Shown: piece after piece, positions 1 to 8,171 of the stretch
Layout: each line of letters starts with the position of its first letter
Position numbering within the stretch: position 1 is the stretch's first letter
Source of the DNA: Galbibacter sp. BG1
Lineage (GTDB): Bacteria; Bacteroidota; Bacteroidia; Flavobacteriales; Flavobacteriaceae
Length of the DNA: 64,000 nucleotides
NCBI RefSeq assembly: GCF_013391805.1
Contig: NZ_CP058364.1
Span: 496,501-560,500, forward strand
Direction: 5' to 3'
Position numbers and translations under genes: made by a program
The notes under the pieces: generated by a model
Databases searched by the model: none
What the model saw: only the letters and a program-made list of their open reading frames with translations
Told to the model about the DNA's origin: nothing

Positions 1-396
1 CTTGGCATTTACCATCCACTGTATATTATATTTATCGGTGCATCTACCAAAATAATCGCCCCAACTGGACTTTTCAAATGGTTGGTGAACGCTTCCTCCA
101 CCGCTTAACTTTTTAAAGATATCTTCAGCTTCCTCTTTAGAAGTTGCATCGATACTCATATACATATTAGATCCCGAAGTTATTGGGGTATCTGGAGATG
201 CATCGTAAGCCATAAAGTGAAAGCCTTTCCCTTTAAGTTCGGCATGTTGCAAATTGTGCCTATAACTTTCTGGAATATCCATGTTTTTATCTTCATACGT
301 TTGCTTGTTAACCACTTCTCCACCAAATATTCCTTTGTAGAAATTAAGGGCTTCTTCACATTGATTTTTAAATGCTAAATATGCTTGGATTTTCAT
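1..396 (-). CDS. VOC/PhnB-like glyoxalase-fold protein, C-terminus cut by window edge
   Basis: The minus-strand frame opens with ATG at 396 and stays open for 132 codons to base 1, so the stop lies outside the window. It reads MKIQAYLAFKNQCEEALNFY at the N-terminus and contains SSWGDYFGRCTDKYNIQWMV near the end. That is the pattern of the PhnB/3-demethylubiquinone methyltransferase-like branch of the VOC superfamily, usually about 135-145 residues, so only a few residues should be missing. The substrate of this branch is generally unknown. It is likely a cytoplasmic homodimer, as no signal peptide is seen. It lies downstream of the GntR regulator on the same strand but 230 bases away, so co-transcription is uncertain. 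Confidence 0.85.
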   Translation of the reverse strand, partial: MKIQAYLAFKNQCEEALNFYKGIFGGEVVNKQTYEDKNMDIPESYRHNLQHAELKGKGFHFMAYDASPDTPITSGSNMYMSIDATSKEEAEDIFKKLSGGGSVHQPFEKSSWGDYFGRCTDKYNIQWMVNAK

Positions 397-626
397 AATG
401 ATAATTTTTAATTAATGTTGATTTTCTATTAATTTAATATCATCAAAACGAACGGAATATCGTGTTAAAAATTCGTCAATAAGCATTATATTAACATTTA
501 CTTTTGTTGAATTTATGATTCAAGGTCGCTACAAGAACTTTCTTCAGTAAAAAACCGACAAAGCTTTCTTTTGCTTGTAAATGTAAAATTGGTTTTTAGA
601 AAAGATAATTCAGCAATAAATTTTAG

Positions 627-1667
627 CTAAAGTGATTGCCGCTCAATGAAGTTAAATGGATTTTTCACTTTGCCTTTTTCTTTATTCAAGATCATTTGAG
701 CAGCTGTTTCCCCCATTTTTTGAAAATCAGTGGAAATTACAGTTATCCCCAACAACTCCTTAAGCGGTGTATCGTTATAAGAAATAACCCCAATACTTTC
801 TCCCAAAGTAAAATCCCTTTCGCGAATTTGTTTTATCAAACTCACTAAATCTGCCTCTTCAATGGTAATAAATAAATCGCCCTCTTTAAGAATCATATCT
901 TCGTAAACCTCATCGATAATATCAAATTGCAGGTCGAACTCCACACAAAATTTACGAAAACCATGTAAAATCCTCTTAGGATAGGGATAAACAGACTTTT
1001 CTGGATATACCAAAAATAGTTTTTTATACTTTTTAATGCTAGCAAGACCATCTTTTAAAGCACCGTAAATATCGGCTTCAAAATCTTGGAAAATTTCTAC
1101 AATCCCTTCATCTAAATCCATTTTATTATTATCCAAAATCAATAACTTTTCCTTCGGAATTTTATGGATGGCTTTAATTATTTTATCACTGAAACTAACA
1201 TGGTGCAAATCTTCATTTTTAAAATGGGGCATGATTACATAATAATCGTAAGCACCTAGGTTCTTTTCCATTAAATTTAGAAAAAGTGTTTCATCGCAAT
1301 GGTAAATATGAAGATCTGTATGGGAATTCCCGCCGATAGCATCTATAAAAGAGTTATAGATCCTCATTTTATAGGAACTCAATTTATTTATTAAAAATAG
1401 GATATTAATTTTAGAAATAAGCTGCGTTCTGGTAATGTAATATCCCTTTCCTCGGATGGATGAAATAATTTTGCGCTCCTTTAAAATGCTATACGCTTTT
1501 TCTACCGTGTCCCTGGAAAGATAAAACTCCTCGCTAAATTGATTAATAGATGGAATTTTATCATCCATTTTAAGGTTTCCAATGGAAATATTATGAATAA
1601 TAGAATCTACAATTTGTTTGTATTTAGGTTTTCTTGAGCTCTCGTCGATCCTAATATATTCAAGCAT
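627..1667 (-). CDS. GntR-family regulator with LacI-type sugar-binding domain, probable rhamnose operon regulator
   Basis: This is a 346-residue regulator. Residues ~10-78 form a GntR winged helix (KYKQIVDSIIHNISIGNL, then DKIPSINQFSEEF and LSRDTVEKAYSILKERKII, ending GKGYYITRT). Residues ~85-335 resemble the periplasmic-binding-protein effector domain of LacI regulators (FLINKLSSYKMRIYNSFIDA, IGVISYNDTPLKELLGITVI). The same fusion is known from B. subtilis AraR and is common in Bacteroidota sugar operons. It is transcribed divergently from the rhamnose genes across a 194-base gap, so it probably controls that operon in response to rhamnose or an intermediate. Family and architecture are clear; the ligand is inferred from context. 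Confidence 0.9.
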   Translation of the reverse strand: MLEYIRIDESSRKPKYKQIVDSIIHNISIGNLKMDDKIPSINQFSEEFYLSRDTVEKAYSILKERKIISSIRGKGYYITRTQLISKINILFLINKLSSYKMRIYNSFIDAIGGNSHTDLHIYHCDETLFLNLMEKNLGAYDYYVIMPHFKNEDLHHVSFSDKIIKAIHKIPKEKLLILDNNKMDLDEGIVEIFQDFEADIYGALKDGLASIKKYKKLFLVYPEKSVYPYPKRILHGFRKFCVEFDLQFDIIDEVYEDMILKEGDLFITIEEADLVSLIKQIRERDFTLGESIGVISYNDTPLKELLGITVISTDFQKMGETAAQMILNKEKGKVKNPFNFIERQSL

Positions 1668-1786
1668 CTTAAAAATTGTTTGTTTGAAGGAGTTAAGTCT
1701 ATTTACAGCCTATGTCTAATAGCTTTACAATTATACTATATTGAATAATTAAAATCTAATATTTCACACCTTTTTTATAGATAACG

Positions 1787-1795
1787 GTACAGTAC
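1787..1795. promoter_or_regulatory. Candidate operator in the divergent rhamnose intergenic region
   Basis: The gap between the GntR gene and the rhamnose operon holds GTACAGTAC, a 9-base palindrome with a central unpaired base, inside the larger stretch ACGGTACAGTACAGGAC. It sits about 67 bases before the preferred start of the first catabolic gene. GntR regulators bind short inverted repeats, so position and symmetry fit an operator. This is a candidate only, since a single 9-base palindrome can arise by chance. Confidence 0.3.
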
Positions 1796-1861
1796 AGGAC
1801 AGATAGCATTTCAATATAAATTAGTTTAGCTGAAGATAATTTGTATAACCAAAGAATAAAT

Positions 1862-3967
1862 ATGAACACCTTGGCTAAAAAATTTAAACATGTAGACTAC
1901 TTATGGGATGAAGAAAAAGCTGCAAGCTTGGGAGATGATCAAGTAGCATTATTTCTGTACCGTTCTAACATTTTAGGCGCCGATTTACGCATTACCAATT
2001 ATGGTGGTGGAAATACCAGTTGTAAAACCATTGAAAAAGACCCACTCACCAATGAAGATGTAGAAGTTATGTGGGTAAAGGGTTCTGGTGGAGACATAGG
2101 CACCTTAACTCGTGCAGGAATTGCCGGGCTGTACACCAATAGATTGAGAGACCTCAAAAATGTTTACGGCGGTCTGGAAGATGAAGACCGTATGGTGGGC
2201 CTTTTTAACCATTGTATTTACGATCTTGATAGTAAAGCACCTTCCATAGATACACCCCTTCATGGATTATTGCCGTTTAAACACATAGACCACTTGCACC
2301 CAGATTCACTTATAGCAGTGGCTGCAGCAAAAGACAGTGAAAAAATAACCAAGGAAATTTGGGGTGACACCATGGGGTGGGTACCTTGGCAACGCCCTGG
2401 TTTTGATCTCGGACTTCAATTGGAGAAATGCTTAAAAGAAAATCCGGGGATTCGAGGGATCGTGCTGGGTAGCCATGGTTTATTCACGTGGGGAGATACT
2501 TCCTATGAGTGTTATATGAACAGTTTGGAAGTTATTGAAACAGCTTCGGAATATATTGAAAACAAAATCAAAGAAAACGGAAGCGTTTTTGGAGGGCAGA
2601 AAGTAGAAAGCCTTCCGGCCGGGGAGCGAAAGCAAAAAGCAGCTCAGCTCATGCCACTCCTTAGAGGCCTTTGCTCTTCAGAAAAAAACATGATTGGGCA
2701 TTTTACCGATAGCGATACTGTTTTGGAGTTTATAAACAGCAACGACCTATCGCGCTTGGCACCAATGGGAACTTCGTGCCCAGATCACTTCTTGCGTACC
2801 AAGATACAACCGTTGGTATTGGATTTGGATAGAAATGAAGATCTAACCGACACCATTTCGGTTCTGCATAAACTAGAACCCGCTTTCGAACAATATAGAC
2901 AAGAATACGCCGAGTACTACAATAATTGCAAGCATGATAACAGTCCGGCTATGCGGGATGCCAATCCGGTAATTATTATTTACCCAGGCGTAGGAATGTT
3001 CTCTTTTGCCAAAAATAAGCAAACCACCCGTGTAGCAAGTGAGTTTTACGTAAACGCTATAAATGTTATGCGTGGTGCGGAAGCTATTTCAGAGTATACT
3101 TCTTTACCAAGACAGGAAGCATTCGATATTGAATATTGGTTGTTGGAAGAAGCAAAACTGCAAAGAATGCCAGCCGAGCAACCACTTTCCCGAAAAGTAG
3201 CCATTGTAACTGGTGCCGGAGGAGGAATAGGAAAAGCCATTGCCGATAAATTGGTGGCTGAAGGTGCCAATGTAGTATTGACGGATATCAGTGAAGATTC
3301 GCTTGAAGAAGCCGAAAAAACATATAAAAAAGATCAAGTGGCAACAGCCATTTGCGATGTAACAAAAGAAGAATCGATTATTGCAGCCTATAAAGAAGCT
3401 TGTTTGGCTTTTGGGGGTATCGATATCATTGTACACTCGGCAGGATTGGCCATCTCCAAATCTTTGGAAGATACCACCCAAAAAGATTGGGACTTGCTAC
3501 AGGATATTTTAGTTAAAGGTCAATTTTTAATGGCTCAGCATGGTGTTGCAATCCTTAAAAACCAAGGATTAGGCGGTGATATTGTAAATATTGCTAGTAA
3601 AAACGGACTCGTTTCAGGGCCTAATAACGTAGGTTATGGAACGGCCAAAGCGGCCCAACAACACATGACGCGCCTATTGGCAGCCGAACTTGGAGAAGCC
3701 AAAATAAGGGTAAACACTGTTAATCCAGATGGCGTAATTGTAGGTAGCAAAATATGGGAAGGTGCTTGGGCAGAAGGCCGAGCAAAGGCTTATGGCATAA
3801 AAGTGGAAGACCTCCCTGCACACTACGCAAAAAGAAACTTATTAAATGAAATAATTTATCCAGCAGATATTGCCAATGGTGTATTTTCATTGGTTGCCAT
3901 CTTGGATAAATCTACCGGAAACATCATCAATGTAGACGGTGGAATGGCAAATGCATTTGTTAGATAA
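1862..3967 (+). CDS. rhaEW: Bifunctional L-rhamnulose-1-phosphate aldolase / L-lactaldehyde dehydrogenase
   Basis: This is a fusion of about 700 residues. The N-terminal half is a class II aldolase/adducin domain (TNYGGGNTSCK, then HIDHLHPDSL with probable zinc histidines, then VLGSHGLFTWG). The C-terminal ~255 residues are a short-chain dehydrogenase with the NAD loop VTGAGGGIGKA and a YGTAK catalytic Tyr/Lys pair. In the known RhaEW family the aldolase splits rhamnulose-1-phosphate into dihydroxyacetone phosphate and L-lactaldehyde, and the dehydrogenase oxidises lactaldehyde to L-lactate. A TTG at 1841 opens the same frame, but the ATG at 1862 gives the normal N-terminus (MNTLAKKFKHVDYLWD). 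It is the first gene of the rhamnose operon, opposite the GntR regulator. Confidence 0.93.
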   Translation: MNTLAKKFKHVDYLWDEEKAASLGDDQVALFLYRSNILGADLRITNYGGGNTSCKTIEKDPLTNEDVEVMWVKGSGGDIGTLTRAGIAGLYTNRLRDLKNVYGGLEDEDRMVGLFNHCIYDLDSKAPSIDTPLHGLLPFKHIDHLHPDSLIAVAAAKDSEKITKEIWGDTMGWVPWQRPGFDLGLQLEKCLKENPGIRGIVLGSHGLFTWGDTSYECYMNSLEVIETASEYIENKIKENGSVFGGQKVESLPAGERKQKAAQLMPLLRGLCSSEKNMIGHFTDSDTVLEFINSNDLSRLAPMGTSCPDHFLRTKIQPLVLDLDRNEDLTDTISVLHKLEPAFEQYRQEYAEYYNNCKHDNSPAMRDANPVIIIYPGVGMFSFAKNKQTTRVASEFYVNAINVMRGAEAISEYTSLPRQEAFDIEYWLLEEAKLQRMPAEQPLSRKVAIVTGAGGGIGKAIADKLVAEGANVVLTDISEDSLEEAEKTYKKDQVATAICDVTKEESIIAAYKEACLAFGGIDIIVHSAGLAISKSLEDTTQKDWDLLQDILVKGQFLMAQHGVAILKNQGLGGDIVNIASKNGLVSGPNNVGYGTAKAAQQHMTRLLAAELGEAKIRVNTVNPDGVIVGSKIWEGAWAEGRAKAYGIKVEDLPAHYAKRNLLNEIIYPADIANGVFSLVAILDKSTGNIINVDGGMANAFVR

Positions 3968-4120
3968 ATGTATAGTTGTTAGTTAGCTTTAGATGTTCCA
4001 TGGGTTTTCTTCATGCCCACGGACATTTAAAAATTTAGTACTTTCAATCATTCATTTTAAATATCGAAAACTTATTTCTTGTGTTTAAAACACTTAAAAG
4101 AACAAAACATACAATTACTT

Positions 4121-5401
4121 ATGAGAATTAACCCAGACCAACTGAGTCATAACAACAAAGAAGATCTTAACGCACACCAATCTCAATACAAAAACCTCAC
4201 AGAGGTATTAATTAACAAAGGAAAAAACATTCAGAAAATCATTCAAAGTTTAGCCGATTTTCAAGTTGCGATCCCAAGTTGGGCATTAGGGGCTGGAGGT
4301 ACGAGATTTGGGAGGTTTTCTTATCATGGAGAGCCTTCATCTTTAGAACAGAAATTAGAAGATATCGGGGTAATACATGCGCTTACTCAAACTGCAGGCG
4401 CGGTATCGCTGCACATCCCATGGGACATCCCGACCGATTACTCCGCCATTAAAGAACTAGCCTCTAGTTTGGATATTAAATTTGATGCCGTAAACTCGAA
4501 CACTTTTCAGGATCAGAAAAACGGTAAGGAATCTTATAAATTTGGTTCCCTAAGCAATACCAGTAAAGCGGTTCGCGACCAAGCCATTGCTCATAATATC
4601 GATGTAATAAATATTGGGGATAAACTAGGTTCTAAAAGCATCACGGTATGGTTGGCAGACGGCAGCTCTTTCCCAGGCCAGGCTAATTTCCAAATGGCAT
4701 TGACGCATACACAGGATAGTTTAAAGGAAATTTATAAAAACCTCCCGGACGATTGGAAGGTTTTTATCGAATACAAACCTTACGAACCTTATTTTTACAG
4801 CACGGTAATCCAAGATTGGGGCACCTCTTTTATGCTGGCCAACGAATGCGGTGAAAAGGCATTTACGTTGGTGGATTTGGGACACCATTTACCAAACACC
4901 AACATCGAACAAATCGTTTCTACGCTTATGCTGAAAGGAAAACTTGGTGGGTTTCATTTTAACGATAGCAAATATGGGGATGATGATATTACTGTAGGCT
5001 CCATTAAACCGTATGCTCTGTTCTTGATTTTTAATGAATTGGTCTACGGAATGGAAAACAACCCTCAGAACCCAGCACTTTCTTGGATGATCGATGCCAG
5101 CCATAACTTAAAAGACCCATTGGAAGACCTTATCCAGTCGCTCGAAGCTATACAAATAGCTTATGCCAAAGCCTTATTGATCGACCAAAAAGAATTGAGG
5201 GAAGCACAACAGGAGCATGATGTTACCAAATGTCAAGAAATACTTCAAGAAGCCTATTTAACAGATGTAAGGCCGCTGGTTCGGGAGGCAAGGTTGCAAC
5301 GAGATGGAGCCATTAACCCATTGCAGCAATACCGATTGCTTGGCGTAAGAAAACAATTGATTGAAGAAAGAGGAACAAATACAGTAGCTACAGGATTATA
5401 A
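4121..5401 (+). CDS. rhaI: L-rhamnose isomerase, RhaI type
   Basis: This TIM-barrel sugar isomerase of 426 residues should convert L-rhamnose to L-rhamnulose in the cytoplasm. It matches the RhaI class (Pseudomonas stutzeri/Gram-positive type), which is distinct from E. coli RhaA. Metal-binding signatures appear in order: FIEYKPYEP, LVDLGHHLP, GGFHFNDSKYGDDD and WMIDASHN supply the Glu, Asp and His ligands. The frame is open from a TTG at 4079, but the ATG at 4121 (MRINPDQL) is preferred because the 14 extra residues look non-coding. The kinase starts 10 bases after the stop, so the two are surely co-transcribed. The 150 bases before it show no clear terminator. Confidence 0.92.
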   Translation: MRINPDQLSHNNKEDLNAHQSQYKNLTEVLINKGKNIQKIIQSLADFQVAIPSWALGAGGTRFGRFSYHGEPSSLEQKLEDIGVIHALTQTAGAVSLHIPWDIPTDYSAIKELASSLDIKFDAVNSNTFQDQKNGKESYKFGSLSNTSKAVRDQAIAHNIDVINIGDKLGSKSITVWLADGSSFPGQANFQMALTHTQDSLKEIYKNLPDDWKVFIEYKPYEPYFYSTVIQDWGTSFMLANECGEKAFTLVDLGHHLPNTNIEQIVSTLMLKGKLGGFHFNDSKYGDDDITVGSIKPYALFLIFNELVYGMENNPQNPALSWMIDASHNLKDPLEDLIQSLEAIQIAYAKALLIDQKELREAQQEHDVTKCQEILQEAYLTDVRPLVREARLQRDGAINPLQQYRLLGVRKQLIEERGTNTVATGL

Positions 5402-5410
5402 AAAGTTTAT

Positions 5411-6784
5411 ATGAAAAAGAAAGTCACGGCTGTTTTTGATATAGGAAAGACCAACAAGAAATTTTTTCTTTTTGATGAAGACTTCCAAGAGGTGTATCGG
5501 GAATATGTTGCCTTTGATGCTATTGAAGATGAGGACGGCCATCCTACAGAAAACCTGGAAGTGCTTCAAAATTGGTTAAAAACCCTTTTTCATAGAATCT
5601 TGGAGGCTGAAGAGTTTGATGTTAAGGCCATAAATTTCTCATCCTACGGTGCCAGTTTTGTTCATCTGGATGAAAACGGAAATGCCCTTACCCCACTTTA
5701 CAATTATACAAAACCTATTTCAGAGGAGGTCATAACTTCCTTTTATAAAAAATATGGGCCAGAACTTGAATTTACGAGGGCGACCGGATCTTCCAAAGAA
5801 GGCCTCTTAAATTCAGGAATCCAACTGTATTGGCTAAAACATACTAAACCAGAAATATTTGGAAAAATTAAATACTCTTTACATTTACCTCAGTATTTAA
5901 GCTATATCTTTACGGGGATTCCACTTAGTGAGTATACCAGTATTGGTTGCCATACCGCACTTTGGGATTATAGTAAAAAAGATTACCATACTTGGGTCTA
6001 CAAAGAAGAAATACATAAAATCCTTCCGCCCATAGTTTCCACGGAAACCAGTATCAATATGAATTACAATGGGAAACGCATTAAAATTGGAGTTGGCATT
6101 CACGATAGTTCTTCAGCACTACTTCCTTATGCAAGGAGTTTGCAAGAACCTTTTATTCTTGTTTCAACGGGAACATGGAGCATCGCTTTAAATCCGTTTA
6201 CCACTAGTGAGCTCTCCACAGAAGAAGTCGCAGATAACTGTATAAATTACATGCGCATCAACGGGAAGGCTGTTAAAGCATCTCGTTTGTTCTTAGGGAA
6301 TGAATATAAAATTCAGGTAAAAAAACTATCGGAATATTACCAGGTAGCGGAAGATTACCATAAAGCGGTACAATTCAATGAAGATACCTATTATGAGATT
6401 ACTAAAGATTTTGAGAATCTTTTTACATGGGAAAGTATAGCAAACGATCTATTGGTTGAAAACAAAACACTTCCTTACGAAACTTTTGAGCATGCCTATC
6501 ACCACCTTATGATCGAACTGGTAATGCTACAGGTTAAAAGTATCGAAACCGCGAAAGGTAAAGATGCCATCTATAAATTGTATGTGGACGGCGGGTTTAG
6601 TGACAATGATGTGTACATAAAACTGCTGTCACATTATTTAAGAAATATGGAATTGAGAACAACCAACGCATCTCTCGGTTCGGCTTTGGGAGCTGCTATA
6701 AGTATTTCGGACACCAAATTGAACTCTAAATTCTTAAAAAAGAATTATTCCTTAAAAAAACACGTTCCTCTTATCGTAAAATAA
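5411..6784 (+). CDS. FGGY-family rhamnulokinase
   Basis: This 457-residue FGGY sugar kinase should phosphorylate L-rhamnulose with ATP to L-rhamnulose-1-phosphate. The N-terminal phosphate loop is AVFDIGKTNKKFFLFD. The central region has GVGIHDSSSALLPY and LVSTGTWSIALNP, and the C-terminal ATPase half has LYVDGGFSDNDVY and SALGAAISIS. Family membership is plain from these motifs. The substrate is inferred from its place between the isomerase and the lactate dehydrogenase in an operon with spacings of 10 and 8 bases. Closely related kinases act on fuculose or xylulose, so the gene symbol is left blank, although rhaB/rhaK would fit. Confidence 0.88.
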   Translation: MKKKVTAVFDIGKTNKKFFLFDEDFQEVYREYVAFDAIEDEDGHPTENLEVLQNWLKTLFHRILEAEEFDVKAINFSSYGASFVHLDENGNALTPLYNYTKPISEEVITSFYKKYGPELEFTRATGSSKEGLLNSGIQLYWLKHTKPEIFGKIKYSLHLPQYLSYIFTGIPLSEYTSIGCHTALWDYSKKDYHTWVYKEEIHKILPPIVSTETSINMNYNGKRIKIGVGIHDSSSALLPYARSLQEPFILVSTGTWSIALNPFTTSELSTEEVADNCINYMRINGKAVKASRLFLGNEYKIQVKKLSEYYQVAEDYHKAVQFNEDTYYEITKDFENLFTWESIANDLLVENKTLPYETFEHAYHHLMIELVMLQVKSIETAKGKDAIYKLYVDGGFSDNDVYIKLLSHYLRNMELRTTNASLGSALGAAISISDTKLNSKFLKKNYSLKKHVPLIVK

Positions 6785-6791
6785 CTATTCC

Positions 6792-7946
6792 ATGGCACTC
6801 ACATTTAATCAACAGTATCCATCCGTCGACGATCTTAGGACGAAAGCCAAAAAAAGAATGCCGCGTTTTGCGTTTGAGTATTTGGATGGTGGCTGCAATG
6901 AAGATATTAATTTGCACCGCAACACCAGCGAACTTAGGGAGGTGCAATTAGAGCCCCGTTATTTAAAAAATTACAAGGATGCTTCCATTAAAACAACGCT
7001 ATTCGGGAAAGAATACGACGCTCCATTTGGAATAGCCCCGGTAGGACTGCAGGGACTTATGTGGCCAAATTCCCCTGTCATATTGGCGAAAGCCGCGTTT
7101 CAGCATAATATCCCATTTATATTAAGTACGGTTACCACGATGGATATCGAAAAAGCAAGCGAGCTTACCGAAGGAAATGCATGGTTTCAGTTGTACAATC
7201 CCGTAGAAGACCATATCCGAAAAGATATTATTAAAAGGGCTGGAGATGCTGGCTGCCCTGTATTGGTCTTGTTATGTGATGTCCCTACATTTGGCTATCG
7301 CCCGCGCGATTTTAGAAACGGGCTGGCATTACCTCCAAAAATGTCCATTAACAACATACTCCAGATCTTGGGGAAACCAACTTGGGCTTTCAATACCCTT
7401 AAGCACGGGCAACCCAATTTCGAAAATTTAAAGCCATATATGCCAGAAGGGCTCAACCTAAAACAATTGGGGAAGTTTATGGATCAAACTTTTTCCGGTA
7501 GGCTGAATGAAGAACGCATCAAGCCAATTCGGGATCAATGGAAAGGAAAGTTGGTATTGAAAGGGGTAGCTTCGGAAGCCGATGCCCAAGAAGCCATAAG
7601 ACTTGGTTTTGATGGCATTATAGTTTCCAACCACGGCGGAAGGCAACTGGATGCTGGGGAATCTACCATAAAACCACTCACTACCATTGCCGAGAAATAC
7701 GGAGACCAGATTGAGGTAATGATCGATAGCGGACTCCGTTCGGGGCCAGACATCGCACGTGCTATGGCCAGTGGAGCTAAATTTACGTTTATGGGCCGCT
7801 CTTTTATGTACGGGGCTGCCGCCTTGGGAAACAAGGGTGGCGACCACACCATTTCCATGCTTAAAATTCAGCTGAAACAAGTGATGGATCAATTGTGCTG
7901 TGAAACTATTGAAGACCTTCCAAAACATTTGATTGTTCCTTCCTAA
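6792..7946 (+). CDS. lldD: FMN-dependent L-lactate dehydrogenase (alpha-hydroxy-acid oxidase family)
   Basis: This 384-residue flavoprotein should oxidise L-lactate to pyruvate and pass electrons to the respiratory chain. Family marks are FAFEYLDGG near residue 28, PFGIAPVGLQGLMW, NAWFQLY, the RPRDFRNG segment, LVLKGV (FMN-contacting Lys near 255), and SNHGGRQLD (catalytic His near 281, followed by the substrate Arg). GLRSGPDIARAMASGA and FMGRSFMYG form the phosphate-binding end. It is the last gene of the rhamnose operon, 8 bases after the kinase. This fits the L-lactate made by the dehydrogenase half of the fusion protein. Other alpha-hydroxy acids cannot be excluded as substrates. Confidence 0.9.
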   Translation: MALTFNQQYPSVDDLRTKAKKRMPRFAFEYLDGGCNEDINLHRNTSELREVQLEPRYLKNYKDASIKTTLFGKEYDAPFGIAPVGLQGLMWPNSPVILAKAAFQHNIPFILSTVTTMDIEKASELTEGNAWFQLYNPVEDHIRKDIIKRAGDAGCPVLVLLCDVPTFGYRPRDFRNGLALPPKMSINNILQILGKPTWAFNTLKHGQPNFENLKPYMPEGLNLKQLGKFMDQTFSGRLNEERIKPIRDQWKGKLVLKGVASEADAQEAIRLGFDGIIVSNHGGRQLDAGESTIKPLTTIAEKYGDQIEVMIDSGLRSGPDIARAMASGAKFTFMGRSFMYGAAALGNKGGDHTISMLKIQLKQVMDQLCCETIEDLPKHLIVPS

Positions 7947-8120
7947 AAATTCTTCTTAAGGATCATTTTTATGCATTATTTATAGTTAGCGGCCTCTCAT
8001 AAAAGATGACTCGCTACTATAAAATTTTATTTAGATATTTACGGTATTAAAATTTATTCGTGAAATGAGCCATAACAATCGAGTTAGCACTAACCGTAAT
8101 GTGTAATGGCAAATTCCATC

Positions 8121-8144
8121 TGCCTGCCGTCAAAACAGGTCTGA
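8121..8144. repeat. Short palindromic element in the 7947-8171 gap
   Basis: The bases CTGCCTGCCGTCAAAACAGG form an imperfect inverted repeat. They share the CCTGCC...CAGG core with the elements at 20440-20461 and 50040-50060. The similarity suggests a family of small GC-rich palindromes scattered between AT-rich genes. The rest of the 225-base gap holds nothing else recognisable. Confidence 0.4.
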
Positions 8145-8171
8145 TCAATTAAAAAAATAGAAAAAAAACAG

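Noticed and set aside
499-506. TACTTTTG on the plus strand in the 397-626 gap
   Set aside because: It matches the -7 consensus, but no plus-strand gene follows and there is no -33 element, so it is probably a chance match in AT-rich DNA.
1841-1861. TTG start extending the rhamnose fusion protein by seven residues
   Set aside because: The ATG at 1862 gives the normal family N-terminus, and the extension MYNQRIN looks untranslated.
3104-3481. Minus-strand frame of 125 codons inside the rhamnose aldolase/dehydrogenase fusion
   Set aside because: It is antisense to the dehydrogenase NAD-binding domain, is rich in Phe and Cys, and has no recognisable motif.
4079-4120. TTG start extending rhamnose isomerase by 14 residues
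   Set aside because: The ATG at 4121 gives the expected family length. The added segment has no conservation that I recognise.
7458-7928. Minus-strand frames of 107 and 156 codons inside the lactate dehydrogenase gene
   Set aside because: They are antisense to conserved FMN-binding motifs, and no start context or homology is visible.
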